Below are positions 44,515 to 55,150 of a stretch of DNA of 64,000 nt, piece by piece; positions within the stretch are counted from its first letter, which is position 1; every line of letters begins with the position of its first letter. The notes beneath the pieces were generated by a model. The model worked only from the letters and a program-made list of their open reading frames with translations. It did not search any database and was not told the origin of the DNA. The stretch lies in the NCBI RefSeq assembly GCF_003265705.1, contig NW_020312858.1, positions 4,483,836 to 4,547,835 on the forward strand, in the 5' to 3' direction. The DNA is from Callorhinus ursinus. Its lineage: Eukaryota; Chordata; Mammalia; Carnivora; Otariidae. Position numbers and translations under genes: made by a program.

Positions 44515-44912
44515 TTTTTTCCCTTGAAAACATCCTTTATTATCTTACACAGTTTACGAGTGTCAGGAATCTGAAAATGAGCTGAGTGGTTCTGGTTCAC
44601 AGTCTAATGAGGTTGCAGTCCAGTTGTCAGCTGACGCTGTATCATCTGAAGTCTTGACTGGGGCTAGAGGATCTGTGTCCAAGATGGCACACTCACATGA
44701 CTGTTAGCAGAAGGCCTCAGTTCCTTACAACGTGGACCTCTTCCATGATGTGGCACATGGCTTCCACCAAAGTGAAAGATGCAGGGAAGAGAGGGAGAAA
44801 TCACAGTATATTTTATGACCCAGGCTTGGAGGCGGGAAGGGACCACACATGGGTCTGAATACCAGGAGATGGGGATCCCTGGGGTCCAACTTGGAGGCTG
44901 GCTTCCACAGGG
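44515..44912 (-). mobile_element. ERVL-MaLR-type LTR (family uncertain)
   Basis: Reverse orientation, ends in 'ggaggctggcttccaca'. Internal landmarks 'ggttctggttcacagtctaa', 'gtcttgactggggctagagg', 'aggcctcagttccttacaac' and 'gtctgaataccaggagatgg' match a common mammalian LTR. Only the LTR is present. Confidence 0.6.
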
Positions 44913-44984
44913 CATTTACTTTGATTTTAGTACTATGTGTATCTGCAACACCAGGGTGAAAAATGATTCCTGGTTTATACTTTT

Positions 44985-45118
44985 TTTAATGAATTAATCA
45001 ATCCATTTATATTTTCCATTAATTTTTCCAACTAGAGATGGAAATTTCTCTAATTAGAGATGTGGATAATTTCAGAGACACAACCCACCAATTAATTGCA
45101 TTCCATCTTTAATTATGT
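44985..45118. promoter_or_regulatory. Candidate homeodomain motif cluster
   Basis: Five TAATTA/ATTAAT cores at 44993, 45018, 45051, 45091 and 45110 in about 125 bp. Two lie in perfect palindromes: 'tctctaattagaga' (45047-45060) and 'caattaattg' (45089-45098). No recognised repeat covers the stretch. AT-richness alone can produce such cores, so regulatory function is inference. Confidence 0.3.
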
Positions 45119-45119
45119 G

Positions 45120-45335
45120 TTGGTTCATTCATTAACTCTTTATTGATCATCTCCCATGTGCTGGGCACTATACTAGTTACTTGGATACAATGAGAAGGGA
45201 AATAAATACTGTCCTTACCTTCCCAGAGTTGTCAATTGAGTAGGGGAGAAAGTTATATGAATAATTGCATAAATTGGTATATTACCACAAAATGTGATGA
45301 GTACTATGAAAACATGTATTATGGGGATCTAATTT
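45120..45335 (+). mobile_element. Ancient mammalian repeat, same type as 17692-17830
   Basis: 'ggttcattcattaactcttt attgatcatc', 'tgtgctgggcactatactag' and 'actgtccttaccttcccaga' follow the shared ancient consensus. Confidence 0.55.
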
Positions 45336-45361
45336 AGTTTGAAAATCAGGAAGAGCCCTAT

Positions 45362-45572
45362 GGCAAGGATTTCTTGACTTCAGAACTATTGACATTTTGG
45401 ACTGGATAATTCTTTTGTGGGGACTATCCTGTGCATTGTAGGATGTTAACAGCATCCCTGGCCTCTATCTCCTAGATGCCCTCACCCCTCCCTAAGTTGT
45501 GAAAACCAAAAATGTCTAGATATTTCCAAATGTTTCCCAGGGGCAAAATATCCCCCAATTAAGAGCCACTGG
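45362..45572 (-). mobile_element. MER20 hAT-Charlie DNA transposon, near full length
   Basis: Reverse MER20: 'aactattgacattttggact', 'ggactatcctgtgcattgta ggatgtt', 'ggcctctatctcctagatgc', 'gtgaaaaccaaaaatgtcta' and the terminal 'agagccactg'. Non-autonomous and non-coding. Confidence 0.9.
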
Positions 45573-46200
45573 TCTATAGGAAATTTCCAAATGAAAAGTA
45601 TTAGGGAAAGGGGCATTTCAGGAAGAGGAGAGAATATGTTAGTGAGATTTTTGTTGACAGATGTTATCAAATAATATGAACCCCCCCAAAACAAAATCAA
45701 ACAAAAAGCCCAGTTACCTAATTCTGATTCTGAAGTTTAAATTCAGATCAAACTCTTGTCTGGATAACTTGTTGGTGCCCCTTTAAACAGAAATTCACAC
45801 CCTGTAGCCAGTCTGCTTGTGCTGAATAAGGTGTCTTCATATAATTGCTAAGGAAAAAACAGGTCTGGCCTGAAGCTCTCTTCCAAAACGTATTTTAACT
45901 TATTGAATCTCTGGGCTGGCTAAAGTTGTTTGGCCTTCAGCCTGCTGGTTTATATCACTGCCCGAAGCAGGGTATTATCACTGAGAAATACATGGCCTCA
46001 CTTTTATTGGAAAGATATTTATAGGTACTGCTTATATCCTATATGAATATATTTAATGTGGAAAGAGTATATAACCAGGCTGGGTATAAAGTCAGATTAC
46101 TTCCACCAAGACTTGCCTTATTTCAATTTTGAGCAGACAAGAATTAGCTTGTGTGCTTAGAATCCTGAAATCTTGAGTGAAAAGGGAACTTAGAGAATCT
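45573..46200. other. Unassigned non-coding DNA
   Basis: No recognised element. Confidence 0.35.
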
Positions 46201-46204
46201 TATG

Positions 46205-46400
46205 GGAAAATCATGGCTTTTGGAATGCAGACACTTCTGGGTCAAATTTGGCCTTGGCTCTATGATCTTGGACATACAAAATAGCTTCAATTTCCTCATT
46301 TGTAATGAAGATAATAATTCTTACTTTGCAGGGTTGTTATAAGGATGTATAAGATTATAGCGACATCTGACATAACAATAGATGTCCAATAAATAAAATG
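46205..46400 (+). mobile_element. MIR SINE
   Basis: 'atcatggcttttggaatgca gac', 'tcaatttcctcatttgtaat', 'agggttgttataaggatgta' and 'gtccaataaataaaatg' cover most of MIR. Confidence 0.8.
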
Positions 46401-46500
46401 TCCCTCTTTCCTTCAGATGATCCAGTTCATATTCTTCTCAAACATCCCCAAGAGATGGTCCCCTTGAAATCTGGGAGCTAGTTTATCCTCAGCTCTTTCC

Positions 46501-46560
46501 TCTTTACATCCAGAAGATTACCAAATTCCCTCTTTACATCCAGAAGATTACCAAATTCCC
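46501..46560. repeat. 30-bp perfect tandem duplication
   Basis: 46501-46530 and 46531-46560 are identical; each starts 'tctttacatccagaag'. Perfect identity implies a recent replication-slippage event or an assembly duplication. Confidence 0.98.
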
Positions 46561-46614
46561 TCAAGTTTACCTCCATGTTTTACTTGGGCTGCCATAATTT
46601 ATTTTTTGGATACT

Positions 46615-47182
46615 TTGCAGTGGTTTTCCAACTTGCCTATAGCCACAGATTTTGAAATCTAACCATGTCATGCCCTGAATACTACCTCTCATTGTCCCAC
46701 AGGATCCAAAATTGGATTCTGTCTTACCTGTCCAGACTTCTCTCTCTTAGGCACCCTGCCTTTCATCCTATGCTCTAGCAATGTCAAACTTCTGACAGAG
46801 TCCTACGTGCTGTTTCATAGTCTCATGCCATTTCAGACATTGTTTCTGTAGATAGATATCCATCCCTCCCCAATCCTTGTCCACCCACCAGAGTCCTACT
46901 GATTTCTTCTCAAGAACCCATCACCCAGCAGAGCATCTTCTGACCTCCCACTGGCCTCCCTCCCCACTTCACCACCTTTTTGCTTTGACACAACCTCGTA
47001 CACATTTCTAGGCTGATGTATATCATGCCTTATTGATTTAAGTACTTACTTATGGGTCTGTCTTCTCCACCTGAGAGTGAATTACTAGAAAGCAAGAACC
47101 AGATCTTACTAATCTTTGTATTTCCAGCTATTATCACTGATCCTGTACTGTTCCATATTCCATAAGCATTTGATGAATGAAT
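46615..47182 (+). mobile_element. L2 LINE 3' region
   Basis: 'aatctaaccatgtcatgccc', 'caggatccaaaattggattc', 'gtacacatttctaggctgat' and the tail 'cataagcatttgatgaatga'. Nearly 570 bp, reaching the L2 terminus. Confidence 0.75.
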
Positions 47183-48184
47183 CCACATTTAGCTTGAATC
47201 CTCACAGTGATGGGAACTTCCAACATTGCAAGGCCGCAGCCTGATTTTGACCATGTGCCCCATGTCAAACCCAGATTGATAGGTCTTTCATCTTTATTGC
47301 CATATCTACTTCTCTACCCCTGCCACTACCCACTGATCCTACTTAGAAAGAATATATATAATCCTCAAATGGCTACCATTTCACTATTAGAATGCTATCA
47401 ACATCATGCAGCAATAAAATTTCCTCTTCTTGGAGAATTCTTCTACTTACTCCTAGAGTGACAGTGGTGTCCAGGTCCCTTACCCTCTTTTCTCCCTCAT
47501 CGGGATTCGTTGTGGGTCACCAGTACCATGGCTAGACCTAAACCCAGGATACTGGATGGATTCTGACAGCATGGAGGGTCTTTGTCCTAATCATAATATT
47601 GTGGTATGAAGAGGAGAAAATAAAAGATGCTTGCATTTATTCTAATGTTTCTCTACAATAGGAGTAATAGTAGCTAACATTGTTAAGTCCTTACCAAATG
47701 CCATACACTGTAGGAGCAACAGCCCCCAACTAGTTATTCTCCCTCTAGTCCCCAAACTCAATTGCAGAACCATCCACCTTACCTCCCACATCCACCGGAA
47801 GCTCCCTGGTGAGACCTTGCATCATGGTTATCCTCCAGGGTAGTCCAAACAAAAGAGTTGGTTTTTGTCGATCTCTGCCTAGAAGCATCCTTCTGCCAAC
47901 CTGGCAAGAATAAAATTACATGAGCCCGTGGTGCTCACAGTTACTCCAGCCACAGATTATAGCATCTAGTCAAGGCACTCAGGAGGCCAGATTGCGCAAC
48001 CTCAAACATCACTGGTGAAGGCATCATTCAAAGCTCTCTCACATCGGAGACCCCATGCTCCATTTCTTCATTGGTGCCCCTTTGGTTTTCAAAATGGTTC
48101 CACTTTCAGATGTCCTGCCCTCTGTCCAAATTGCTGGTATTTTAAACCAACCAGAGTTATTTAATCCTACTTATAATCAATCAC
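47183..48184. other. Unassigned non-coding DNA with a MIR scrap
   Basis: 47655-47715 ('aatagtagctaacattgtta', 'atgccatacactgta') is a reverse MIR/L2 scrap. The rest is unassigned. Confidence 0.35.
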
Positions 48185-48415
48185 ATGTAGTGAGCACATT
48201 TTAGATACCAGGAATTACATTTAACTCTTCGCATGCATAACTTAAGTCCTTTCAATTGCCCTAAAGCATACACATTTTTCACCTGAGCAAACAGGTTCAG
48301 AGAGCTTAACTGACTGAGCCCAAAACATAGGGCTATTATTTAGCAGGAGAGTTGGGATTTGAACCCAGACATAATTCCAGTGCCCACACTCCTACACTCC
48401 ATACCATACAGCCTC
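48185..48415 (-). mobile_element. MIR SINE, near full length
   Basis: Reverse MIR: 'tagtgagcacattttagata', 'gagagcttaactgactgagc', 'gttgggatttgaacccagac' and 'cactccataccatacagc'. Confidence 0.8.
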
Positions 48416-49649
48416 CTGAATCAGTTTATTCTCTTACCATAGGGCTAAGTGGGGATCCCATGGGCATTATGCATCTAAAATCCTGGAACAAGGAAAACCT
48501 TCAAGAACACCTATGGGTGAGACCCTTTATGTATGGCACAAATGGGGACAAAGACCATTGGAATAGCAATTGCTGTCCAGTCAGATACCATCTGGGCCTC
48601 ATGTCAGCACCTCTGGCTCTCCTTATAGCCACCATGATACCCCAGTTGTGAAAGTATCACAATTCACCCGCCAGGCTTTTTTCTGTGTAATTGATTGTCA
48701 GTATGTGTGACTTCTCCCCACTTTGCATCCTCTTTCTAAGATCTACAAACATCAATTTTTCCAAGTATTTTATCCTCCCACCTTTGCCCCTAAATGTGTT
48801 CAAATCCTGCCTCCCCTGTTTTCCTGGACTGACTTGGCCCCCACCTCCATGACACCCTCCACCTGGCCCAGGCAATCTATCCTTCTGAAATCCATTCCTT
48901 ATATCCACTTCTGAGATTGCTCCATCTTGTCCACAAAGACCCATGAGAGATATTGCCTCGTGTTGTGCAGGGATCTGGAAATAGTCTGCCAATAATGTAT
49001 CAGGCAGGAGGCAGTGTGGACTTCTAGAGCCACAAACGTTTGACGCTTTAGAAGAAACTCTAGTCCAAGAAGGCAGAAGAGCCATTTCTCCTAATCGGAA
49101 AATGTCCCTGGAACCCACCCCCCCAGCAAACGCCATCTCAGCTCCAGAGTCCATCAAAACTTCAATTTTATCAGAGTCTCCCCTATGATGCCATTTTATG
49201 TGCTATTAAACAGAACAATGCAGCTCACCAGTAAAATAATCTGCAATAACGGCCCATTAAAAGCCTCCCTTAATATGGAACTTACTAATTAATGTAAATG
49301 GGGTGCAGAGCTTGGAAAGCCAAGTTGATTCTAATGTTCAGGAAGTAGGTAAAATAGGAAAGGGTCTTATTTTTCATTAGCAATCTATTAGGGAATCTAA
49401 TGAAATCTTTATGGCTTGGATATATTACCAAAAAAGTTAGTTGCTTTGTTTCCTGCCTCATTTCTCTGCCACCTTTCTCTATAAATATTGCCATGCTACG
49501 TGTTTGATCTGGGAACATGAAATTTTGCGTGGATTTTGCATCCTCCCAGGTTCTCAGTGTTTGGAGGTGAAGGGAACATAGTAGATTCACCTTAGTTCCC
49601 ACCTAAGTTGGAAGCTGAGCCCCAAAGGGAGTTGAAGATGAGTGTACTA
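48416..49649. other. Unassigned non-coding DNA
   Basis: About 1.2 kb without a nameable repeat. The 166-codon minus frame 48657-49157 has no recognised domain. 49200-49320 is AT-rich with SOX-like and homeodomain-like motifs. Confidence 0.4.
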
Positions 49650-49737
49650 ATTTCCTTCTTTCTCCCTTCCTCCCTTCTTTGTTCTTCCTGTCTTCCTCCC
49701 TCCCCCCCACTCTCTCCTTCCTCTCACTCTCCCTGAA
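49650..49737. repeat. Polypyrimidine (TTCC/TCCC)n tract
   Basis: About 88 bp, nearly all C and T on the plus strand. Confidence 0.9.
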
Positions 49738-49754
49738 ATATTTTTTCAGCCCAC

Positions 49755-50200
49755 TAGCAGTCAGGCTAGGCTAGGTTACTTCTGCTAAATGTAAAAACAT
49801 TCAAAGTTTATTTGTCATCTGTACTGCTTGTTTACTGTGGGTCAGTAGGGGAGCAGAGTCACTCTGGGATCCAGGCTGATGGAGCAGCCACCATGCTGAA
49901 CATTCCCAGTCATCCTGCCAGAGGGAAAAGACAAGGTAGCAAATTGGGATCTGGCTCTTCTAGCATCTGCCTGAGTGGTGCCTGGCTGGCTCAGTCAGTA
50001 GAGCATGCGACTCTTGATCTCAGGGTTGTTGAGTTCAAGCTCCATGTTGGATGTAGAGCTTACAAAAAATAAATAAAATAAAAAGCATCTACCTGAATAT
50101 ATGGGGCCCTTCTACTCACATTTCATTGCCCAAAGTCAGTCATATGGCCATGCCTAACTTCAAAGGGATCATGGAAGTATTATCCTCTAGTGAGTCCAAA
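49755..50200 (+). mobile_element. Ancient LTR-like repeat split by a SINE
   Basis: 'ggatccaggctgatggagca gccaccatgctg', 'cagagggaaaagacaaggta' and, after the SINE, 'cagtcatatggccatgccta acttcaaagggatcatggaa' form one element of the type also seen at 34750-35160. Name uncertain. Confidence 0.5.
49975..50083 (+). mobile_element. CAN SINE, short tRNA-Lys type
   Basis: 'tgcctggctggctcagtcag' with A box, 'gcgactcttgatctcagg' and a B-box region 'gttgagttcaagctcc', then a short 'aaataaataaaataaaa' tail. It lacks the CT-rich region of the other copies and stays closer to the tRNA ancestor. Flanks 'agcatctgcctga' (49962-49974) and 'agcatctacctga' (50084-50096) match at 12 of 13 bases. Confidence 0.93.
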
Positions 50201-50204
50201 AGGC

Positions 50205-50345
50205 CCTTTCTGTGAGCCAACCAATGTAATAATAGTCTATGATATCACAGTGAATTAGAAACAGACCCTGCTCTCAGGGAGCTCGGAATCTATTGGGAGA
50301 ACTAGAAAACAAACTCCAGTCAGAGCATAGTAGATGGGGTATGAG
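50205..50345 (+). mobile_element. Ancient mammalian repeat, same type as 17692-17830
   Basis: 'cagaccctgctctcagggag ctcggaatctattgg' matches the inner part of the shared ancient consensus. Confidence 0.45.
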
Positions 50346-51714
50346 ACTATACTAGGAGCCTTGGGGCCAAGTGGGCTCATTTGCTCCCCTCTTTGTTGAC
50401 CTTCCCCTGGAGCTTTGCTGCGGCTAGTGGTGTGAGCACCTTCCTCCTCCTTCTTGGGATCTAGTGTCTGGGAGCGAAAGTCACGCCCTGACCCAGTTCC
50501 CCAGGTACCTGTCTTTAGTTTCACAGACCCTTGATCCATGGGCTTATGAGGAGAGGAACTGTCTGAGACCAACCAGCCTAGGCAGGCCTGAGGTTCAGGA
50601 AAGTGAGGAGCCCAAGGAGGGAAGGCCGAGGTTCAGGCAGCATGGTAGGTTTGGGTTACCCTGATTGCTCCATAGCCTACTGGTAGGCGCCTATTGCATC
50701 TCAGTGCCAAGAAGTCAGTCATTTCAAAGGACAGAGCTCTGGAGGAGGTAGTAGAGGAGTTTGGAGCAAGGATTCAGATCCCATAGGAGTGGGATAGTGG
50801 AGAGTGAGATGGGGAAACTGAGGCAGGAACTCAGCAGAGAGCAATACTGAAGCATCAGGTTGTCCTTAATCAGCTTATAGTAGCAGTTCAGCCCAAAACC
50901 TGTCTGCTAAAGTTGAACTTTAGTTCTTAGAGGACTTCCCCACCACACACACACACCATACAGGTCTTGGGCAGGATTGGCTCTGGAGCTCGGGGGAGCA
51001 AGGGATTAAGCCCTAGGAAGTGAAGGGAGTCATTGGCTATGGTGGACGTGCTGTGGATAGCCAGACATCATAGACTTTATACTCTGTGCAACAGGCCTTT
51101 TTAGAGCCCAGAGAGAATGCTCTGGCTAGCTTTGTAATCATGTTCCAATCAGCTTTACAGACTTGTGAAATTGATTATCCTGCTGGTCTCACACAGGCTT
51201 TGGAGCAAGGCAGAGGGGCACCTTAATTCTTTGTTGAGTTCCACACACTGATTCGAGGAGACTTTAGCTTTTCCATCCATCCCCAAGAGGAAGGGAGTTC
51301 AAATTACCTTGAAATTACAATTTAGGGGCATCAAACCTTGGCCAGTCTGTTTCATTTTCCCAATTACCCAGACAGGGCCAAGAATGAGAAAGGAGGTACC
51401 TGGCCTATTACCTCCTCTTTAGGAACATGAAAAAGAGGTGAAGTGAGAGGGCGAGATCCAGGTCCCCACATGGGCTCAGACGTTCTAGGGATGGGAGAGT
51501 GAGGGATGTAGGCACCGGAAACTTGGGTCCAGTAGTTCTAGACCTCCCCGCAGGATGGTGTGATTGGGGTCATAGTCAATTGACTTATACCAAGGCACTC
51601 CCACTGGTTTTTCTTTGCTTTCATTTTCTGTCTTGATGAAATAGTGGGGATTTTTGTATTGCTACAGGGAAATGAATGGAACTTATTCGTGTGTTTCTCC
51701 AGCCTAGGGGTTCA
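50346..51714. other. Unassigned non-coding DNA
   Basis: About 1.4 kb with no nameable repeat or gene. A short (CA)n lies at 50943-50956. Confidence 0.4.
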
Positions 51715-51905
51715 GAGAAATCTTCCTGCAATCAAGGAGCCTGACCTGGGTCTTGAACAATGACCAGGAGCTACTCAGTTGGAGGGAAGTGGGAAGTCCA
51801 CTACAGATAGGGGAAGACCACATGCCAAAGCCCAGAGGCACTTTACTAGAACAGGAAGAGGAAGGAAGGGAGAGGAGACTAGGAGGGCCTGGCACACTGA
51901 AGAGG
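51715..51905 (+). mobile_element. Ancient mammalian repeat, distal part of the 17692-17830 type
   Basis: 'gagcctgacctgggtcttga acaatgaccagga', then 'aagaccacatgccaaagccc agaggca' follow the downstream portion of the same consensus. Confidence 0.45.
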
Positions 51906-52148
51906 TTAGAGTCTAAAGGCAGAGGAAGAGGCATGCACATTAAAAATTAAAGATGGGATCGCAGGTGGAAAATGGAGATGTGGTTGGCACAGCAGAAGCA
52001 AAACTGCAGAGTGGTCCCCTTGGAGGCTTGCTAGAGCAAGCTGACTTAATGTCACATCTGTCAACTCATGTCTGGAATTCACAAGGAATTTCTTTTTCCT
52101 CTCAGTTACCTAGATCATTATTAAGTGATGACAGTCCTATTAAAATGG
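51906..52148. other. Unassigned non-coding DNA
   Basis: No recognised element. Confidence 0.3.
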
Positions 52149-52149
52149 C

Positions 52150-52395
52150 TGATAAGTAGTGAGTACTTACTATATGTCAGGACTTTTCTAAGAATTTTTC
52201 GTATCTTATTTAATCTTTTCACAATCCCATGAGGTGAATACCATTAGCATCCCCATTGTACAGATGAGGAAACTAAGCCTCAAGGAGTTCATCAATTTGC
52301 AGAGTGTCAGTGCCAGTAAGTGGTGGAATTGAGGTCCAAACACAGGGGTCTGAACGTCAAGCCCCTATCTTAATTGCTGTACTATGATGCCTCCG
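52150..52395 (-). mobile_element. MIR SINE, near full length
   Basis: Reverse MIR: 'gtgagtacttactatatgtc', 'cattgtacagatgaggaaac taagcctcaagg', 'gccagtaagtggtggaattg' and 'ttgctgtactatgatgcc'. Confidence 0.88.
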
Positions 52396-52424
52396 GTGAT
52401 GAAAATAGAGCTCATCTAGTCCTT

Positions 52425-52620
52425 CCTTCATTCAGCAGATATTCACTGAGTGCAATATGCAACAGGCTTTAAGTATTGGGAAGCCAGGTTTGAGCAAGAT
52501 GGCCAGTGGTGTCTTCACATGGAGCCTCCCATCTACTGGGGAGACAGAAAATCAGTAAATAGTTAATGGAAAAGAGAATATCAGGTTGCAAAGAAAAAGT
52601 AAACTAGGGTATCAGGGGAT
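52425..52620 (+). mobile_element. Ancient mammalian repeat, same type as 17692-17830
   Basis: 'cattcagcagatattcactg agtgc', 'acatggagcctcccatctac' and 'cagaaaatcagtaaatagtt' follow the shared consensus. Confidence 0.55.
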
Positions 52621-53554
52621 AAAATATGAAAGCATGAAAGGGTCTTCGATGCCAGGTGAAGGAACTGAAGCCAAGAAAAGGAGAGTCATCTCAGCCATAC
52701 AATAAATTGGCAGGCAGGGTTGAGAAAAGAATCCAAGACTCCTGATAGATTCCGTAGCTAGTGATCTGGTGCCAGTCTGTTTTAGGCACCAGAACAAGAC
52801 AGCCACAGTCCCTCTCCTCATGGATCTTACATTCTTTCCCCAACCATTGCTGCCTGGGTACCTGAAGCTTTACAAGACATACTTTTTTTCATCCACTGTC
52901 AGTTCTACTAAAACATGCCCTCCACCTTTATTTCTCCTATGCTCAGCTCATGGCCGGAAAATCTGAAGAGCAGTATTTCCTTCTCTGGAGAGCCTGCATT
53001 CCCCTGCCATAAGCAGAACACGGGGGGTTGTGGGGGAGTAAGGATAAAAGATCTATGCCTTTCTCCAACTTCCCAAAGAGGGAATATTTTAATGATCATA
53101 TGAAAGAGGATGATCTCTACCCTGCTGCACTATTGCTTTCAGGCAATCAACAAGTACAGAGTTGATGACCCTTTTTGAATAGGGGAGCAGAGAAAGGGGA
53201 AACCCCAGAAAAGTGAAAGGACATTAGCTAACACATCAAAGATTGCCCTTCATGTGTAATGGCTTTTCTTCTCTTCTAATCAGCCAAGGCAAGGGGCAGC
53301 GGGCTCTGGCTGAGCCTGCAGCTTCCCAGATGCCCTACTGAGGTCCCAAAGCCCCGAGACTCCATAGGGCACCCTGCCAAGGGAGATAATAAAGGATTCC
53401 TCTAGATATAATTCCTACTCTCATGGTGCAGCAGGGCACCATAGACCAGGTGAAGCGGAGTCTATTTTAGCAGCCTTCTTTGGATCTAGAATGATTCATA
53501 TCCTGTCTCTAAGCCCGACCCCATCTCCTACACCCTGACCTCTCCTTTATATAC
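52621..53554. other. Unassigned non-coding DNA
   Basis: About 930 bp without a nameable repeat or gene. Confidence 0.4.
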
Positions 53555-53693
53555 ACTAACTCATATGATCTTCACAGCCAACTTAAAAGACAGGTGTCAT
53601 TATACAGACAAAGAAACCAAGGCACGAAAACATTAAGACTTTCCCAAGGTCACACAGCTAGCAAGTAGAAGAGTTGGCCTTTCAGTTCAGGAT
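53555..53693 (-). mobile_element. MIR SINE
   Basis: Reverse MIR: 'tcatatgatcttcacagcca', 'acagacaaagaaaccaaggc' and 'cccaaggtcacacagctagc'. Confidence 0.82.
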
Positions 53694-53698
53694 TGAGC

Positions 53699-53897
53699 AG
53701 CGCCTGGGTGCTCAATCGGTTAGGCGTCTGCCTTCGGCTCAGGTCATGATCCTGGAGTCCTGGGATTGATCCCTGCATGAGGCTCCATGCTCAGTGGGGA
53801 GTCTGCTTCTCCCTCTGCCCCTCCCCCCACTTGTGCACTCGCACTCTCTCTCTCTCTCTCAAATAAATAAAATCTTAAAAAAAATAAAAATAAATAA
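53699..53897 (+). mobile_element. CAN SINE (tRNA-Lys-derived)
   Basis: 'gcgcctgggtgctcaatcgg' head, 'gtctgccttcggctcaggtc', 'ggagtctgcttctccctctg', a (CT)n stretch and an 'aaataaataaaatcttaaaa' tail. Loosely matching flanks 'gttcaggattgag' (53685) and 'attcaggtttcag' (53898) may be the target-site duplication. Inserted next to the MIR. Confidence 0.93.
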
Positions 53898-54160
53898 ATT
53901 CAGGTTTCAGTCTGGGTTCTTGAGCAGTGGGATATACTGCACCTGCTCCTCCTAGTCTGCCCCTCCACCCCCGCTGACACTCTCAGCACTGCCCTGAGCA
54001 GGACCCCTTGTACTACGGCTGTACTGTTAATGACAATGATCCGATTTTTACTGCTGTTTCTTTGAGGCTCCCGCAGGCCTTGTAATACTATCACTCTGCT
54101 TCTGCCTGTGGTGTTCTTATTACAAATCCTAGCGCCACTGCTGCCACTGCATGCTGCCTT
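53898..54160. other. Unassigned non-coding DNA
   Basis: No recognised element. Confidence 0.35.
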
Positions 54161-54162
54161 CC

Positions 54163-54790
54163 TCCCTCCTCCTCCTCCTCCCTCCTCCTCCTCCTCCTCC
54201 TCCTCCTCCCTCCTCCTCCTCCTCCCTCTTCCTCCCCCTCCTCCTCCTCCTCCACCACCTCCTCCTCCACCGCCTCCTCCTCCCTCCTCCTCCCCCTCCC
54301 TCCTCCACCTCCTCCTCCTCCACCTTCTNNNNNNNNNNNNNNNNNNNNNNNNNNNNNNNNNNNNNNNNNNNNNNNNNNNNNNNNNNNNNNNNNNNNNNNN
54401 NNNNNNNNNNNNNNNNNNNNNNNNNNNNNNNNNNNNNNNNNNNNNNNNNNNNNNNNNNNNNNNNNNNNNNNNNNNNNNNNNNNNNNNNNNNNNNNNNNNN
54501 NNNNNNNNNNNNNNNNNNNNNNNNNNNNNNNNNNNNNNNNNNNNNNNNNNNNNNNNNNNNNNNNNNNNNNNNNNNNNNNNNNNNNNNNNNNNNNNNNNNN
54601 NNNNNNNNNNNNNNNNNNNNNNNNNNNNNNNNNNNNNNNNNNNNNNNNNNNNNNNNNNNNNNNNNNNNNNNNNNNNNNNNNNNNNNNNNNNNNNNNNNNN
54701 NNNNNNNNNNNNNNNNNNNNNNNNNNNNCCTCCACCTCCACCTCCTCCACCTCCTCCTCCCTCCTCCAGCTCCTCCACCTCTTCCTCACT
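54163..54790. repeat. (TCC)n polypyrimidine tract spanning a 400-base gap
   Basis: Degenerate (CCT)n/(CCTCCA)n on both sides of the gap, nearly all C and T on the plus strand and therefore GGA-rich on the other. Frames of 232-292 codons across it are poly-Pro/Ser or poly-Gly/Glu/Arg plus X and are not genes. Confidence 0.97.
54329..54728. other. Assembly gap (400 N)
   Basis: Exactly 400 unknown bases inside the TCC tract. The round number suggests an estimate rather than a measured length. Confidence 0.99.
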
Positions 54791-55044
54791 CTCCCAAACT
54801 CCCCTTGTTCATTGCCCCAGTCCCAGATCTGCTGGCCTGTCTTCTGCAGGTGCTTTTTTACAGATGGGGAATGGACGCTCTGAGCTAGTTAATGCATCAG
54901 GTGTGGGCCTGAGACTGACTCGTGGCTGCACAGCATTTTAGATCTCGGTCATTTATCTCTAGCCTGGTGGAATTTCAGATTGATACAAAGAACTTGCAGC
55001 AGAGGGCCTGTTAGTGTTTAGAACCTCTCTGTGCCGAGGGATGT
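54791..55044. other. Unassigned non-coding DNA
   Basis: 54868-54935 has faint reverse MIR wording ('acagatggggaatggacgct'), too short to call. Confidence 0.35.
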
Positions 55045-55150
55045 GTAAGGGTCACCTGGGAATGGGTTAGAAATGTAGAATCTCAGGCCCCAGCCCAGGC
55101 CTCCTGAATCAGAGTCTGGTTGGATTGCATGTCAAAGTGGACCAAGCACT
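55045..55150 (-). mobile_element. MER5-type hAT-Charlie remnant
   Basis: 'gggtcacctgggaatgggtt agaaatgtag', 'aatctcaggccccagcccag gcctcctgaatcagag' match reverse MER5A well. Confidence 0.78.

Noticed and set aside
46501..46560. Direct repeats resembling a CRISPR array
   Set aside because: Only two adjacent copies with no spacers, in mammalian DNA.
48657..49157. 166-codon minus-strand frame
   Set aside because: Composition is not protein-like and no family is recognised; considered chance.
53900..54941. Long overlapping open frames of 232-292 codons on both strands
   Set aside because: They consist of translated (TCC)n/(GGA)n and the run of Ns; not proteins.
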